A DNA stretch of 64,000 bases from Lentisalinibacter orientalis (GCF_040706535.1 NZ_JAPDRJ010000003.1:186001-250000); one strand, 5' to 3'; counted from the stretch's first letter, positions 15,351 to 23,893 are shown. Numbers and translations: made by a program. The notes: a model not told the origin generated them from the letters alone.

Positions 15351-17051
15351 TCAGAGCAGATAGACGACGACGTAGGCGATGAGCAGCACCGCGATCCAGA
15401 GCGCGGTCACGCCGATGGGCCAGGCCTGGGAGAAGACGCCCCGGTCCTCGCCGGACTCGCCGGCGCCGAGATGGCGCCGGCCCAGCCGGCCGATGTCGCC
15501 GCGGATACGTTCGACCGTCTCCCGCAGCAGGCCGCCGGCCTCGCCGGCCGCGGCGCCGATGCCGTAGGCGACGCGGTAAAACGCCACCCGCCAGACCCAG
15601 TCCGTATCCAGGCTGATGGTGCGGGTCCGCTGCATGAGCGGGAGCAGCAGGAAGAAGGCGAGACCCGAGAACAGCAGCAGCTGCAGGTAGAACAGTACCT
15701 TGCCCGGCTTGTAGGGCTCGTAGTCCACCGGGTAGGGCAGCAACTCGTAGAAAGGCTGGGGATACACGCCGAGGGCGACGCACAGCACCGCGAACAGCAC
15801 CATCGCGGCCGCCATGTTCCAGGGCGCGTCCTTGGGCCGCAGGCCGGAGTCCTTCTGGAAGAACACGAACCAGGGGAACTTGATGCCGGCGTGGAGGAAC
15901 ACGCCGGCGGAAGCCGCAGCCAGCAGGTACCAGACCACCACCAGGTGCTCGCTGGCGGCCGCATCCGAGATCATCGACTTCGTCGTGAAGCCGGAAGTCA
16001 GCGGGAAGCTGGAGATTGCGAGCGCGCCGATGATGCCGCAGATCGTGGTCAGCGGCATGGTGCGGAACAACCCGCCCAGATCCGTGCACTTGCTCTTGCC
16101 GGTGCGATAGACGACCACGCCGGCGCTCATGAACAGCAGCGCCTTGTAGATGATGTGGGCGAAGGCATGAGCGGCAGCGCCGTTCAGCGCCATCTGGGTG
16201 CCGATGCCTACCGCGCAGACCATGAAGCCCACCTGGTTGACGATGGAGTAGGCGAGGATGCGCCGCGCGTCGTTCTCCAGCAGCGCATAGATGATGCCGT
16301 ACATCACCATGTAGACCCCCACCCAGATCAGCACCGGCTCGCCGGGAAACAGGAGTATCAGCGCGAGCACGGCGGTCTTGGTGGTGAAGGCCGACAGGAA
16401 CACCGATCCGGTCGGACTCGACTCCGGATAGGCGTCGGCCAGCCAGGCGGAAACCGGCGGCGCCGCCGCGTTGATGAGGATGCCGATCAGCATCATCCAG
16501 GTGTCGAAGTTGGTGGCGAGGACCGGCATGATGTCGATGGAGCCGGTATGCACCACCGTGCCCTCGATGCCGACCTTCAGAATCACGCCGCCGATCAGGT
16601 GCATGATCGCGTAGCGGATGCCCGCCGCCCGCGCCGCCGGCGTCCCGCCGGCCCAGACGATGACCGTGGAGAACAGCGCCATCAGCTCCCAGAACAGGAA
16701 CAGCGTGATGAGGTCGCCGGCGAAGCTCACGCCGATTGCGCCGGCCGCATAGGCATTGGCGGCGGCGAGCTCGTACCAGCGTGCCTGACGGAAGGAGAAC
16801 AGGCCGCCCGCGAACGCCATGATGGCGAAGATGGTCGCGAACAGGCGGCGGACGTCGCTGCCTTCCACCGGTTCGATCTGGTAATCCAGGAAGGGCACGG
16901 TGACGACGACGCCATCCGGCACCTGCCAGATGGCCCACAGCGTCGCCAGCGGCGCCAGCAGCACGATGGCCGAGCGCACGTGCCCCCGTGTCGGCCCGAT
17001 CAGCAGGGCTGCGACGATCAGGATGACCGCGGGTGGCAGATACTCAGGCAT
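15351..17051 (-). CDS. Antiporter-like membrane subunit (MrpD/NuoM-type), third copy in operon
   Basis: A 566-residue membrane protein of the proton-conducting antiporter-like family (PF00361). Carries the conserved TM5 glutamate (LFLFWELMALFS), a lysine-containing segment AFTTKTAVLALIL and the broken-helix region VNQVGFMVCAVG followed by HAFAHIIYKALLF. After the core (to about 440) there is a long C-terminal extension with extra hydrophobic segments and a charged linker (ERIRGDIGRLGRRHLG). It overlaps the 99-residue gene by a few bases. No hydrogenase or NADH-binding genes are near, so it belongs to the Mrp antiporter rather than to a respiratory enzyme. Confidence 0.88.
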   Translation of the reverse strand: MPEYLPPAVILIVAALLIGPTRGHVRSAIVLLAPLATLWAIWQVPDGVVVTVPFLDYQIEPVEGSDVRRLFATIFAIMAFAGGLFSFRQARWYELAAANAYAAGAIGVSFAGDLITLFLFWELMALFSTVIVWAGGTPAARAAGIRYAIMHLIGGVILKVGIEGTVVHTGSIDIMPVLATNFDTWMMLIGILINAAAPPVSAWLADAYPESSPTGSVFLSAFTTKTAVLALILLFPGEPVLIWVGVYMVMYGIIYALLENDARRILAYSIVNQVGFMVCAVGIGTQMALNGAAAHAFAHIIYKALLFMSAGVVVYRTGKSKCTDLGGLFRTMPLTTICGIIGALAISSFPLTSGFTTKSMISDAAASEHLVVVWYLLAAASAGVFLHAGIKFPWFVFFQKDSGLRPKDAPWNMAAAMVLFAVLCVALGVYPQPFYELLPYPVDYEPYKPGKVLFYLQLLLFSGLAFFLLLPLMQRTRTISLDTDWVWRVAFYRVAYGIGAAAGEAGGLLRETVERIRGDIGRLGRRHLGAGESGEDRGVFSQAWPIGVTALWIAVLLIAYVVVYLL

Positions 17052-17343
17052 CCCGGTCCTCCATGTCTTCGAGGTAGCCGCCCTTGAGGTAGTAATCCTC
17101 GTCGCGCTTCAGCGAGTAGCCGAGGGCCTTCGCCACCAGCACCATGGCCAGACAGGAGAAGAACCCGAAGACGGCGCCGAACGCGAGCCAGCCGTCCACC
17201 ACGAAGTGTCCCTTCACCGGGATGAAGAACTGGGCGACCACGGTGAGTGCGAGCACCGCCCAGAAACCTCGCCACAACCGCCGGATGTTCTCCGGCCTGG
17301 CGAGCCAGTGATCGCGTTTGTCGTGTTCCGCTTGCCCGCTCAT
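17044..17343 (-). CDS. Small two-helix membrane protein of the mrp operon, unrecognised
   Basis: A 99-residue protein with two hydrophobic segments (about 27-43 FWAVLALTVVAQFF and 52-72 AFGAVFGFFSCLAMVLV) flanked by charged ends; the C-terminus is acidic (YLEDMEDRDA). I do not recognise the family. ATG at 17343 overlaps the preceding stop codon as ATGA, and its own stop overlaps the next start, so it is locked into the operon by translational coupling on both sides. Its position between two large antiporter-like subunits suggests an accessory or linker subunit (inference). A longer upstream frame to 17610 lies within the neighbouring gene and is rejected. Confidence 0.82.
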   Translation of the reverse strand: MSGQAEHDKRDHWLARPENIRRLWRGFWAVLALTVVAQFFIPVKGHFVVDGWLAFGAVFGFFSCLAMVLVAKALGYSLKRDEDYYLKGGYLEDMEDRDA

Positions 17344-18806
17344 TGCCAAACCTCGATCAGCTGCCGTTCGAGCGCGATGACTGGCCCGTTGAAAAAGAAG
17401 AACAGGATCGTCAGCGCCGCGGTCACGGTCAGCGCCAGCACGGCGGGGAAGGGCGCCTCGCCGTGCTCCTTCGCGCCTTCCGGCTCCCTGCCGAACCAGG
17501 CCAGGTAGACGATCGGCAGGAAATAGAGCGCGTTCAGCGCCGTACTGGCGATCATCGTAAAGATGGCCACGTAGTTGTCGGCCTGGAAGGCGCCGGCCAG
17601 GATGTACCACTTGGAGACGAAGCCGCCCGTGGGCGGCACGCCGATCATGCTAAACGCGCCGATGGTGAAGGCCGCCGTGGTCCACGGCATGCGCCGGCCG
17701 ATGCCCGCGAGCTGGAAGATCTCCGTCTTCTTGGACGCCGTGTAGATGGCGCCGGCCGCGAAGAACAGCGTGATCTTGCCGAAGGCGTGGGCCACCATGT
17801 GGATGGCCGCGCCGACCTCTGCCAGCGGCTTCAGGATATCCGCCGCCAGTACGACATAGGAGAGCTGGGAGACCGTGGAGTAGGCCAGCAGGCGCTTGAT
17901 ATTGGTCTGGCGCAGGGCCACGGCACTGGCGGCGACGATCGTGAAGGCGGCGGCATACAGCAGCCACTGGCCGCTCGGCTGGCCGAACAGGTAGTCGACG
18001 CCGAAGATATAGACGATCAGCTTGGTGATGGTGAACACGCCGGCCTTGACCACGGCGACGGCGTGCAGCAGCGCGCTGACCGGCGTCGGCGCCACCATCG
18101 CGGCGGGCAGCCAGCGGTGCACCGGCATCACGGCCGCCTTGCCGACGCCGAACACGAACAGGCCGAGCAGCAGCCCCAGCAGCGGACCGCCCAGCTTGCC
18201 CTCCAGGATGCCGCCCGGCGTGAAGTCCCCGGTGCCGGCCACCATGTAAGTCCAGATGATGGCCGGCAGGAACAGGCCGATCGAGGTCGTCAGCAGGATG
18301 CCGAGATACACGCGGGCCGAGCGGATCGTGGCGGCGTCGCCCTTGTGCGAGACCAGCGGATAGGTGGAGAGGGTCAGCAGCTCGTAGAAGAGGAACAGGG
18401 TGAACAGATTCGCGGCGAACGCCACGCCCATGGCGGCGGCGAGGGAGATGGCGAAGAAAGTATAGAAGCGGGTCTGATTCGCTTCGTTGTTGCCGCGCAT
18501 GTAGCCGATCGAATAGACCGAGTTGACGATCCAGAGCCCGGACGCCAGCGCCGCGAACAGCATGCCGAGTGGCTCCACGCGGAAGGCGATCTCGATGCCG
18601 GGGACCACCTCGGCGACGCTCACCGCCGGCCGACCGCCGGCCATAATCTCCGGGATCAGGCTCCATACCACCACCGCCAGCAGCGTGGCGGTGACCAGCG
18701 TGACGGTTTCGCGCAGGTTCGCGTGCACGCGGCCGGCGAGCAGGATGCCCAGCGCACCGGCGACTGGCACGGCGAGGGCGGCCAGAATGGTGGCGGCGGC
18801 GCTCAC
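17340..18806 (-). CDS. Antiporter-like membrane subunit, MrpA/NuoL-like core
   Basis: A 488-residue membrane protein of the PF00361 family. It has the NuoL/MrpA-type signature APTPVSALLHAVAVVKAG at about 238-255, the TM5 glutamate in LFLFYELLTLSTYP, and the TM7 lysine in VGKAAVMPVHRWLP. Unlike classical MrpA (about 800 residues) it ends after the core; the missing C-terminal MrpA portion occurs in the fused MnhB gene upstream. This is the split-MrpA layout known from archaeal-type and some gammaproteobacterial Mrp operons. ATG overlaps the previous stop as ATGA. Together with the two neighbours this gives three antiporter-like subunits. Confidence 0.88.
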   Translation of the reverse strand: MSAAATILAALAVPVAGALGILLAGRVHANLRETVTLVTATLLAVVVWSLIPEIMAGGRPAVSVAEVVPGIEIAFRVEPLGMLFAALASGLWIVNSVYSIGYMRGNNEANQTRFYTFFAISLAAAMGVAFAANLFTLFLFYELLTLSTYPLVSHKGDAATIRSARVYLGILLTTSIGLFLPAIIWTYMVAGTGDFTPGGILEGKLGGPLLGLLLGLFVFGVGKAAVMPVHRWLPAAMVAPTPVSALLHAVAVVKAGVFTITKLIVYIFGVDYLFGQPSGQWLLYAAAFTIVAASAVALRQTNIKRLLAYSTVSQLSYVVLAADILKPLAEVGAAIHMVAHAFGKITLFFAAGAIYTASKKTEIFQLAGIGRRMPWTTAAFTIGAFSMIGVPPTGGFVSKWYILAGAFQADNYVAIFTMIASTALNALYFLPIVYLAWFGREPEGAKEHGEAPFPAVLALTVTAALTILFFFFNGPVIALERQLIEVWQ

Positions 18807-20305
18807 CGCGCGTACCCCAGCAGGATATCGGCGCCCTGGCCGGCCAGCGCCAGCGGCACGTCGGGCGAGAGGCCGAAGAAGATGTTCGCCAGCGCCGCGA
18901 GCCAGGCTGCGGCCACCAGCACCACGGGCGCCTCACCCCGTCTCGTCTCCGTCGTGCCGGGGGCGGCCGGCTCCTCGAAATAGGCCGCCTCGACCACCCG
19001 CCAGATGTAGGCCAGTGCCATCAGGGAGCTTACGACGATGACCGCGGCCAGCGCGGGGCCGTAATCCTCGGTGGCTATCGCCGCCGAGAGCAGATACCAC
19101 TTGCTCACGAATCCGGCCGTCCCCGGCACGCCGACCAGGCTCAGCCCGGCGAGCACGAAGGCGCCCATGGTCCAGGGCATGCGCTTGCCCGCGCCACGGA
19201 TCTGCTCCAGCCGAACGCCCCCGCAGCCGGCGGCGAGTGCCGCCACCGCGAGGAACAGCGCGCCCTTCGCCAGGGCATGGTTGAACATGTGCAGGATGCC
19301 CGCCGTGATGCCGGTGGCGGTGAGCAAGCTGACGCCCAGGGTCATGTAGCCGATCTGCGCCACCGACGACCAGGCGAGCAGTCGCTTCAGGTTGCGCTCG
19401 AACAGGGCCACGCCCGAGGAGATCAGCAGGGCGAGGAGGGCGAGCGGCATGAGGAACAGCGCGAACTGCAGGCCGTGCTCGGCCAGATTCGGCTGGAACA
19501 CCATGAAGTCGAAGCGGATCAGGACGTACAGCGAGACCTTGGTGGCGCAGGCCGCGAGGAAGGTCGTCACCATGTGCGGTGCGTAGGTGTAGGCGTTCGG
19601 CAGCCACAGATGCAGCGGGAACACCGCCGCCTTCAGCGCGAGGCCGGTCGTCACGAAGCCGGCGGCCACCAGCACCGGCCGCAGGTCGCTCACCTGTCCC
19701 ACCCGCTCCGCCATGTCGGCCAGGTTCAGGGTGCCCGTCATCATATAAATGAGGCCGATGCCGATCAGGTAGAAGGTGGCACCGATCGTGCCCATCACCA
19801 GATACTTGAATACCGCCGGCAGCGCGCGCCGGTCCGGGCCGCCGGCCACGAGCACATAGCTCGCGAGCGAAGAGATCTCCATGAACACGAAGACGTTGAA
19901 GGCGTCGCCGGTCACGGCGATGCCGGCAAGGCCCGACAGGGCCAGGAGCCACGCGGCATAGAAGAGCGGCTGGCGCTCCTCCTCGATCTGGGAATCGATG
20001 CTGCGGGCGCCGGCGAGCAGCGCCATGCTGGAGGCGCCCGTGACCAGCAGCAGGATCAGCGCGTTGAACGAGTCCACCACCAGTTCGATGCCGAAAGGCG
20101 CGGGCCAGCTGCCCATCTCGTAGTGGGGCCGGCCGCCGGCGAGCACCGCCGCCGTCAGGCTCAGCGCTATGGCGAACGCACACAGGCTGGCGGCCGTCGT
20201 GGCGGCCCAGGCGAGCCGGCGCGGGCGCAGCAGCATCACCAGCGGCGCGGTCAGCATCGGCACTACGACCTGGAGTGCCGGGAGGTGCTGCTCCAGTGCG
20301 GTCAC
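18803..20305 (-). CDS. mrpD: Na+/H+ antiporter subunit D (MrpD/MnhD)
   Basis: A 500-residue, about 14-helix MrpD-type subunit of the multisubunit Na+/H+ antiporter. Conserved TM5 glutamate in NVFVFMEISSLASY, TM7 lysine in LALKAAVFPLHLWLPNAY, and the late segment GVPGTAGFVSKWYL are intact. It directly follows mrpC, as in the standard Mrp order, and overlaps it by four bases (ATGA). The true proton/sodium path is thought to lie in MrpA and MrpD, so the presence of all key charged residues argues for an active antiporter. Confidence 0.92.
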   Translation of the reverse strand: MTALEQHLPALQVVVPMLTAPLVMLLRPRRLAWAATTAASLCAFAIALSLTAAVLAGGRPHYEMGSWPAPFGIELVVDSFNALILLLVTGASSMALLAGARSIDSQIEEERQPLFYAAWLLALSGLAGIAVTGDAFNVFVFMEISSLASYVLVAGGPDRRALPAVFKYLVMGTIGATFYLIGIGLIYMMTGTLNLADMAERVGQVSDLRPVLVAAGFVTTGLALKAAVFPLHLWLPNAYTYAPHMVTTFLAACATKVSLYVLIRFDFMVFQPNLAEHGLQFALFLMPLALLALLISSGVALFERNLKRLLAWSSVAQIGYMTLGVSLLTATGITAGILHMFNHALAKGALFLAVAALAAGCGGVRLEQIRGAGKRMPWTMGAFVLAGLSLVGVPGTAGFVSKWYLLSAAIATEDYGPALAAVIVVSSLMALAYIWRVVEAAYFEEPAAPGTTETRRGEAPVVLVAAAWLAALANIFFGLSPDVPLALAGQGADILLGYAR

Positions 20306-20661
20306 CGCCCCCCGAGCTCCCTGACGATGTCTTCCTCGACGGAGCCGAACTCCTCCTTGATGCGCACGATGATGCCGAGCCCGAGTGCCGCCGTGGAGAT
20401 GCCAACCACGATGGCCGTCAGGATCAGCACCTCGGGCAGGGGATTCGAGTACAGGACGTCCTCATCACCGGGCTTCAGAATGGGGCCGGTACCGCCTTCG
20501 ACCTTGGCCATGGTGATGTAGAGCAGGAACACGGCCGACTGCATCAGTGCGAGGCCGATGAGCTTCTTGAACAGGTTGCGCTTGGCGATGACCGCGTAGA
20601 TGCCGCTCATCAGCAGCAGCGGGAACACCAGATAGTGATACAGCCCGAGGAACTCCATCAT
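20302..20661 (-). CDS. mrpC: Na+/H+ antiporter subunit C (MrpC/MnhC)
   Basis: A 119-residue, three-helix NuoK-like subunit. HYLVFPLLLMSGIYAVIAKRN, LIGLALMQSAVFLLYI and LPEVLILTAIVVGISTAAL are the three membrane helices, and KPGDEDVLYSNPLP is the typical MnhC connecting loop before helix 3. ATG at 20661 overlaps the last base of the upstream stop (TGATG), and its stop overlaps mrpD by ATGA. The hydrophilic tail RIKEEFGSVEEDIV is somewhat longer than in classical MrpC. Confidence 0.92.
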   Translation of the reverse strand: MMEFLGLYHYLVFPLLLMSGIYAVIAKRNLFKKLIGLALMQSAVFLLYITMAKVEGGTGPILKPGDEDVLYSNPLPEVLILTAIVVGISTAALGLGIIVRIKEEFGSVEEDIVRELGGR

Positions 20662-21653
20662 CAGAAGCGCTCCCGGGCGGCGAAGGCGTGGAAGATCGTG
20701 AGCAGCACGCCGGTGACCGTGATGCCGACCCCGGCCTCGATGATCAGCAGCCCCATCTGCTGGCCCTTGACCGGGTCGCTGGCCAGCACCGAGTAGTCGA
20801 GGAAATTGCCGCCGGCGAGCATGCCGGCGACGCCGACGGCGCCGTAGAGCAGGGCGCCGCCGGCGGTGAGACCGTTCAGGACCTTGCGCGGGATCAGCCG
20901 CAGGGCGCGCTCCTCGCCCTCGAGCAGCGCATAGAGAATGATGGACGACGCGATGATGGCGCCGGCCTGGAAGCCGCCGCCCGGGCTGTACTCGCCGTGG
21001 AACTGCACATACAGGCCGAACAGGAGAATGAAGGGGATGAAGAGCCGGCCGACGACGCGCGGGATCAGGTAGTGGCGCAGGCCGTTCTCGCCCGTGGCGA
21101 TCATGCCCGTTCCTCCGGACTTGCGGGACGGGCGCACGCCCAGGATGAACATCACCCCGATGCCGGCGGTGAAGACGACGAACACCTCGCCCAGCGTGTC
21201 GTAGCCGCGGTAGCTGCCCAGCACGGCCGTGACGATATTCGGTATGTCGATGAACTCCGGCGTCCTCTCCAGGTAGAAGGGCGCCACGTGGACGTGCACC
21301 GGCGCGTCCGGATCGCCGTAGCTCGGCATGCCGAGGGTGGCATAGCCCAGCACCAGGGTGACGGCGATGAATATGCCGATGGCGACGGGCCGGTACGCCG
21401 ACGGGCTGCGTTCCTGCTCGGCGGTGAGCGCGAGCGCTCCAAGGAAGAACACCGTCGCGACGCCGGCGCCCACGGCGGCCTCGGTCAGGGCGACGTCGGC
21501 GGCGTCCAGCAGGAAGAAATTGATGGCGATCAGCAGGCTGTAGATGCCGGTGAGCATCACGGAGACGAACAGGTTGCGGGTCTTGACCGCAGCCAGCGCC
21601 GTCACGACCAGCAGTGTCAGCAGAAACGCGCTGAAGATCTCCGTCATGAACAT
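20661..21653 (-). CDS. Fused MrpA C-terminal (DUF4040) / MrpB (MnhB) subunit
   Basis: A 330-residue membrane protein. Residues about 1-85 are the DUF4040 (MbhD/MrpA C-terminal) segment with NLFVSVMLTGIYSLL and DVALTEAAVGAGVATVFF; about 90-180 correspond to an MbhE-like linker with ILGVRPSRK at its end; about 190-325 form the MnhB domain with PRVVGRLFIPFILLFGLYV and YSPGGGFQAGAIIAS. The glutamate of the TEAAVGAG motif is on the proton path in MrpA. It supplies the part that the separate 488-residue MrpA-like gene lacks. It overlaps mrpG by one base and mrpC by one base. Confidence 0.9.
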   Translation of the reverse strand: MFMTEIFSAFLLTLLVVTALAAVKTRNLFVSVMLTGIYSLLIAINFFLLDAADVALTEAAVGAGVATVFFLGALALTAEQERSPSAYRPVAIGIFIAVTLVLGYATLGMPSYGDPDAPVHVHVAPFYLERTPEFIDIPNIVTAVLGSYRGYDTLGEVFVVFTAGIGVMFILGVRPSRKSGGTGMIATGENGLRHYLIPRVVGRLFIPFILLFGLYVQFHGEYSPGGGFQAGAIIASSIILYALLEGEERALRLIPRKVLNGLTAGGALLYGAVGVAGMLAGGNFLDYSVLASDPVKGQQMGLLIIEAGVGITVTGVLLTIFHAFAARERF

Positions 21654-21988
21654 CAGGAGACGTCCTCCGCCTTTTCGTCGTCCCCTGCCTCGTCGAGCGT
21701 CTTCGTCCCGGCCAGCAGCGCCGCGCTGGCCAGGGCATTGGAGGCGGTGGGGCTGGTCAGCATCAGAAAGACGAGTATCGCGACCAGCTTGAAGGTGGCC
21801 AGCGAAAGGCCCGACTGCAGCATGACGCCGACCAGGATCAGCGGCGGCCCCATGCTGTCGGTCACGCTGGCAGCGTGCATGCGCGTGAACAGGTCGGGCA
21901 TGCGCAGCACGCCGAGCCCGCCGATGAAGACGAACACGCCGCCGACGGACATGAGGACCCAGCTCGCGATGTCCAGCGCCAGTTCCAT
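21653..21988 (-). CDS. mrpG: Na+/H+ antiporter subunit G (MrpG/MnhG)
   Basis: A 111-residue, three-helix subunit of the PhaG/MnhG/YufB family: WVLMSVGGVFVFIGGLGVLR, then the conserved loop MPDLFTRMHAASVTDSMG, then LILVGVMLQ and LVAILVFLMLTSPTASNALA. The C-terminus is acidic. Its stop overlaps the start of the fused A'B gene by one base, and four bases separate it from mrpF. Full family length. Confidence 0.92.
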   Translation of the reverse strand: MELALDIASWVLMSVGGVFVFIGGLGVLRMPDLFTRMHAASVTDSMGPPLILVGVMLQSGLSLATFKLVAILVFLMLTSPTASNALASAALLAGTKTLDEAGDDEKAEDVS

Positions 21989-21992
21989 GGCG

Positions 21993-22268
21993 TCAGCCCT
22001 CGCCGCCGGCGGGCTGGCGGGAGGCCCGGTTGCGGAAGAACTCGAGCACCGCCAGCACGCCCGTGAAGTTGATCAGCGCGTAGGCCAGCGCCAGGTCCAG
22101 GAAGTCCGGGCGGTCGTACAGGAAGGCGATCACGGCCGTCAGCAGCACCGTCTTCGTGCCGAACATGTTCACGGCGAGCACCCGGTCATAGAGCGTGGGG
22201 CCCAGCAGCGCCCGTACGAGCGCGAGACCCATCGTCACGATGACGGCGATGCTGACCACGTAATACAT
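21993..22268 (-). CDS. mrpF: Na+/H+ antiporter subunit F (MrpF/MnhF)
   Basis: A 91-residue, three-helix subunit. Conserved LVRALLGPTLYDRVLAVNMF, with the loop aspartate, followed by LLTAVIAFLYDRPDFLDLALAY and INFTGVLAVLEFF. I chose the ATG at 22268, two bases after the mrpE stop, since the family starts there; the longer frame to 22694 lies inside mrpE. Second gene of the operon. Confidence 0.92.
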   Translation of the reverse strand: MYYVVSIAVIVTMGLALVRALLGPTLYDRVLAVNMFGTKTVLLTAVIAFLYDRPDFLDLALAYALINFTGVLAVLEFFRNRASRQPAGGEG

Positions 22269-22270
22269 GC

Positions 22271-22768
22271 TCAGCGCCTCCGCAGCGTAGCCACGCGCCG
22301 GTCCATCTCGCCGGCGAGCAGCGACTCCGCCCCCGCGCGGGTCAGGCTGTGCACCTTCAGCACGCCGTCGTGTACGTCGAGCGTCAGGGTGCCGGGGGTG
22401 ACCGTGATGGAATTGCCGAGGATCGCCTGATCCATGGGATGGTCGGCGGTGGCACGGATCTCGATTACCTGCGGGTCCACCGGCAGGGAGGGCGTCAGCA
22501 CGATGCGCGCGACCTCCAGGCTGGACAGAACCATCTCCCGCGCCAGCCAGAACAGGTATCCCACCATCGCGAAGCCGTAGCTGAGGGCATAGGCCTCGCG
22601 ATGGAAATGGCCCATCCGGTAGACCAGAAAAATGGTGAGCAGACAGGAGAAAGCGCCGAGGCCGAGCAGCAGCGGCTTGTACAGCCCGGACCACAGCAAC
22701 CAGGCCGCGACCAGGGCGACGAGCAGCAGTAGCTTCTCCGCGTTGGACGATGTGCGGCTGCTTTGCAT
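22271..22768 (-). CDS. mrpE: Na+/H+ antiporter subunit E (MrpE/MnhE)
   Basis: A 165-residue MnhE protein and first gene of the mrp-sbt operon. Two or three N-terminal membrane helices (LLLLVALVAAWLLWSGLY, LGLGAFSCLLTIFLVYRM) are followed by the YLFWLAREMVLSSLEVAR amphipathic segment and a cytoplasmic domain with NSITVTPGTLTLDV, the most conserved MrpE stretch. ATG at 22768; the reading frame continues upstream to 23662 but crosses the divergent promoter region and the BacNav gene and is not coding. A sigma-70-like promoter is proposed 190 bases upstream. Confidence 0.93.
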   Translation of the reverse strand: MQSSRTSSNAEKLLLLVALVAAWLLWSGLYKPLLLGLGAFSCLLTIFLVYRMGHFHREAYALSYGFAMVGYLFWLAREMVLSSLEVARIVLTPSLPVDPQVIEIRATADHPMDQAILGNSITVTPGTLTLDVHDGVLKVHSLTRAGAESLLAGEMDRRVATLRRR

Positions 22769-22959
22769 GAGGAATGCTTCCCCGGGTCGAGTTAGTGCGT
22801 TGGTGTCGCGGGCGCCACCGTCGGCCCCGCGTCCCCCGTCCATGGCGACCGCAGAAGATACCGTTCCGGGCGCCCGGTTTCTAGCGCACGAGCGCCGGCC
22901 GGCCGCGTGCGGCCGGTCGGGACGTGTCTCGGCGCGCTCCGGAGGGAGGAGCGGCTCGG

Positions 22960-22988
22960 AGCATAAGGAAAAGGAAATATGAAAACAA
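22960..22988 (-). promoter_or_regulatory. Sigma-70-like promoter candidate for the mrp-sbt operon
   Basis: On the minus strand TTGTTT and TATGCT are separated by exactly 17 bases, in the most A+T-rich part of the 297-base region between mrpE and the divergent sodium-channel gene. It would give a leader of about 185 nucleotides before mrpE. The rest of this intergenic region (22769-23065) holds no gene; it must also contain the promoter of the channel gene, which I could not place. Confidence 0.45.
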
Positions 22989-23065
22989 TATCTAGTCTTA
23001 AATAGCCGGAAAGAGTTAACCTGTCTCGCCGGCACCGGGACCGGCAATTTTCTGGAGTCACGCGC

Positions 23066-23893
23066 TTGGAGACACCCGACCACTGGCGAGGACGGATGGG
23101 CCGCTGGATCGAGAGCGGCTGGCCCCACTATCTGATCCTGGGCCTGATCGTGGCCAATGCGGTCACGCTCGGCCTCGAGACGTCGGATGCCGTCGTGGCC
23201 GAGGCGGGCGGCTGGCTGCGCGCTTTCAACGTCGTCGTACTCGCCGTCTTCACCGTCGAGATCCTGATCAAGCTGGTTGCCTTCGGGCCGCGTTTCTTCC
23301 GCAGCGGATGGAACGTGATGGACTTCCTGGTGGTCGCCATCTCGCTGGTGCCGGCCACCGGCCCACTGTCCATCCTGCGCAGTCTGCGCATCCTGCGGGT
23401 GCTGCGGTTGCTGTCGACCGTCCGCCGGCTGCGTCAGCTGACCGAGTCGCTGCTCTCGGCCATTCCCAGCATCGGCTGGATCACCTTCATGCTCGGTCTG
23501 GTCTTCTATGTGTTCGCGGTGATCGGCACCGAGCTCTTCGGCGAGCGCTTCCCCGACTGGTTCGGCAATGTGGGCGCCAGCATGTACACCCTGTTCCAGG
23601 TGATGACGCTCGAGAGCTGGTCGATGGGCATCGCCCGGCCGGTGATGGAGGCCTATCCCCACGCCTGGCTCTATTTCGTGCCTTTCATCCTGATCTCCGC
23701 GTTCACGATCCTAAATCTGTTCATCGGCATCATCGTCAACTCCATGCAGGCGCTGCACTGGGAGGAAGAGGAGAGTCGCCGCCAGGAGACCGAGGCGAAA
23801 GCCCACGCCGAGCGCGAAGAGATGCTGGACCTGATCCGCGAGACGGCCGAGAGGCTGGCTCGCATCGAACGGCGCCTCGGGCGCGAATCATAA
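23066..23893 (+). CDS. Bacterial voltage-gated sodium channel (BacNav)
   Basis: A 275-residue, six-helix homotetrameric ion channel. S1-S3 span about 20-85; S4 is LRSLRILRVLRLLSTVRRL with arginines at every third position (voltage sensor); S5-pore-S6 spans about 130-225. The selectivity filter TLESWSM is that of NavAb and relatives (E is the sodium-selective high-field site), and S6 ends in NLFIGIIVNSMQAL. After residue 228 comes a charged neck and coiled coil (REEMLDLIRETAERLARIERRL), as in BacNav C-termini. The TTG at 23066 has TGGAG nine bases upstream; ATG at 23096 is an alternative. Divergent from the mrp-sbt operon and followed by nhaR. Confidence 0.92.
   Translation: METPDHWRGRMGRWIESGWPHYLILGLIVANAVTLGLETSDAVVAEAGGWLRAFNVVVLAVFTVEILIKLVAFGPRFFRSGWNVMDFLVVAISLVPATGPLSILRSLRILRVLRLLSTVRRLRQLTESLLSAIPSIGWITFMLGLVFYVFAVIGTELFGERFPDWFGNVGASMYTLFQVMTLESWSMGIARPVMEAYPHAWLYFVPFILISAFTILNLFIGIIVNSMQALHWEEEESRRQETEAKAHAEREEMLDLIRETAERLARIERRLGRES

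Noticed and set aside
15351..17051. DabB of a DAB inorganic-carbon pump
   Set aside because: The protein is NuoM/MrpD-like, but there is no DabA (large zinc-dependent DUF2309 protein) beside it.
14409..22768. A membrane-bound hydrogenase or complex I-like enzyme
   Set aside because: No hydrogenase, NuoB/C/D/I or NADH-binding genes are present; the E-F-G-B-C-D order is that of an Mrp antiporter.
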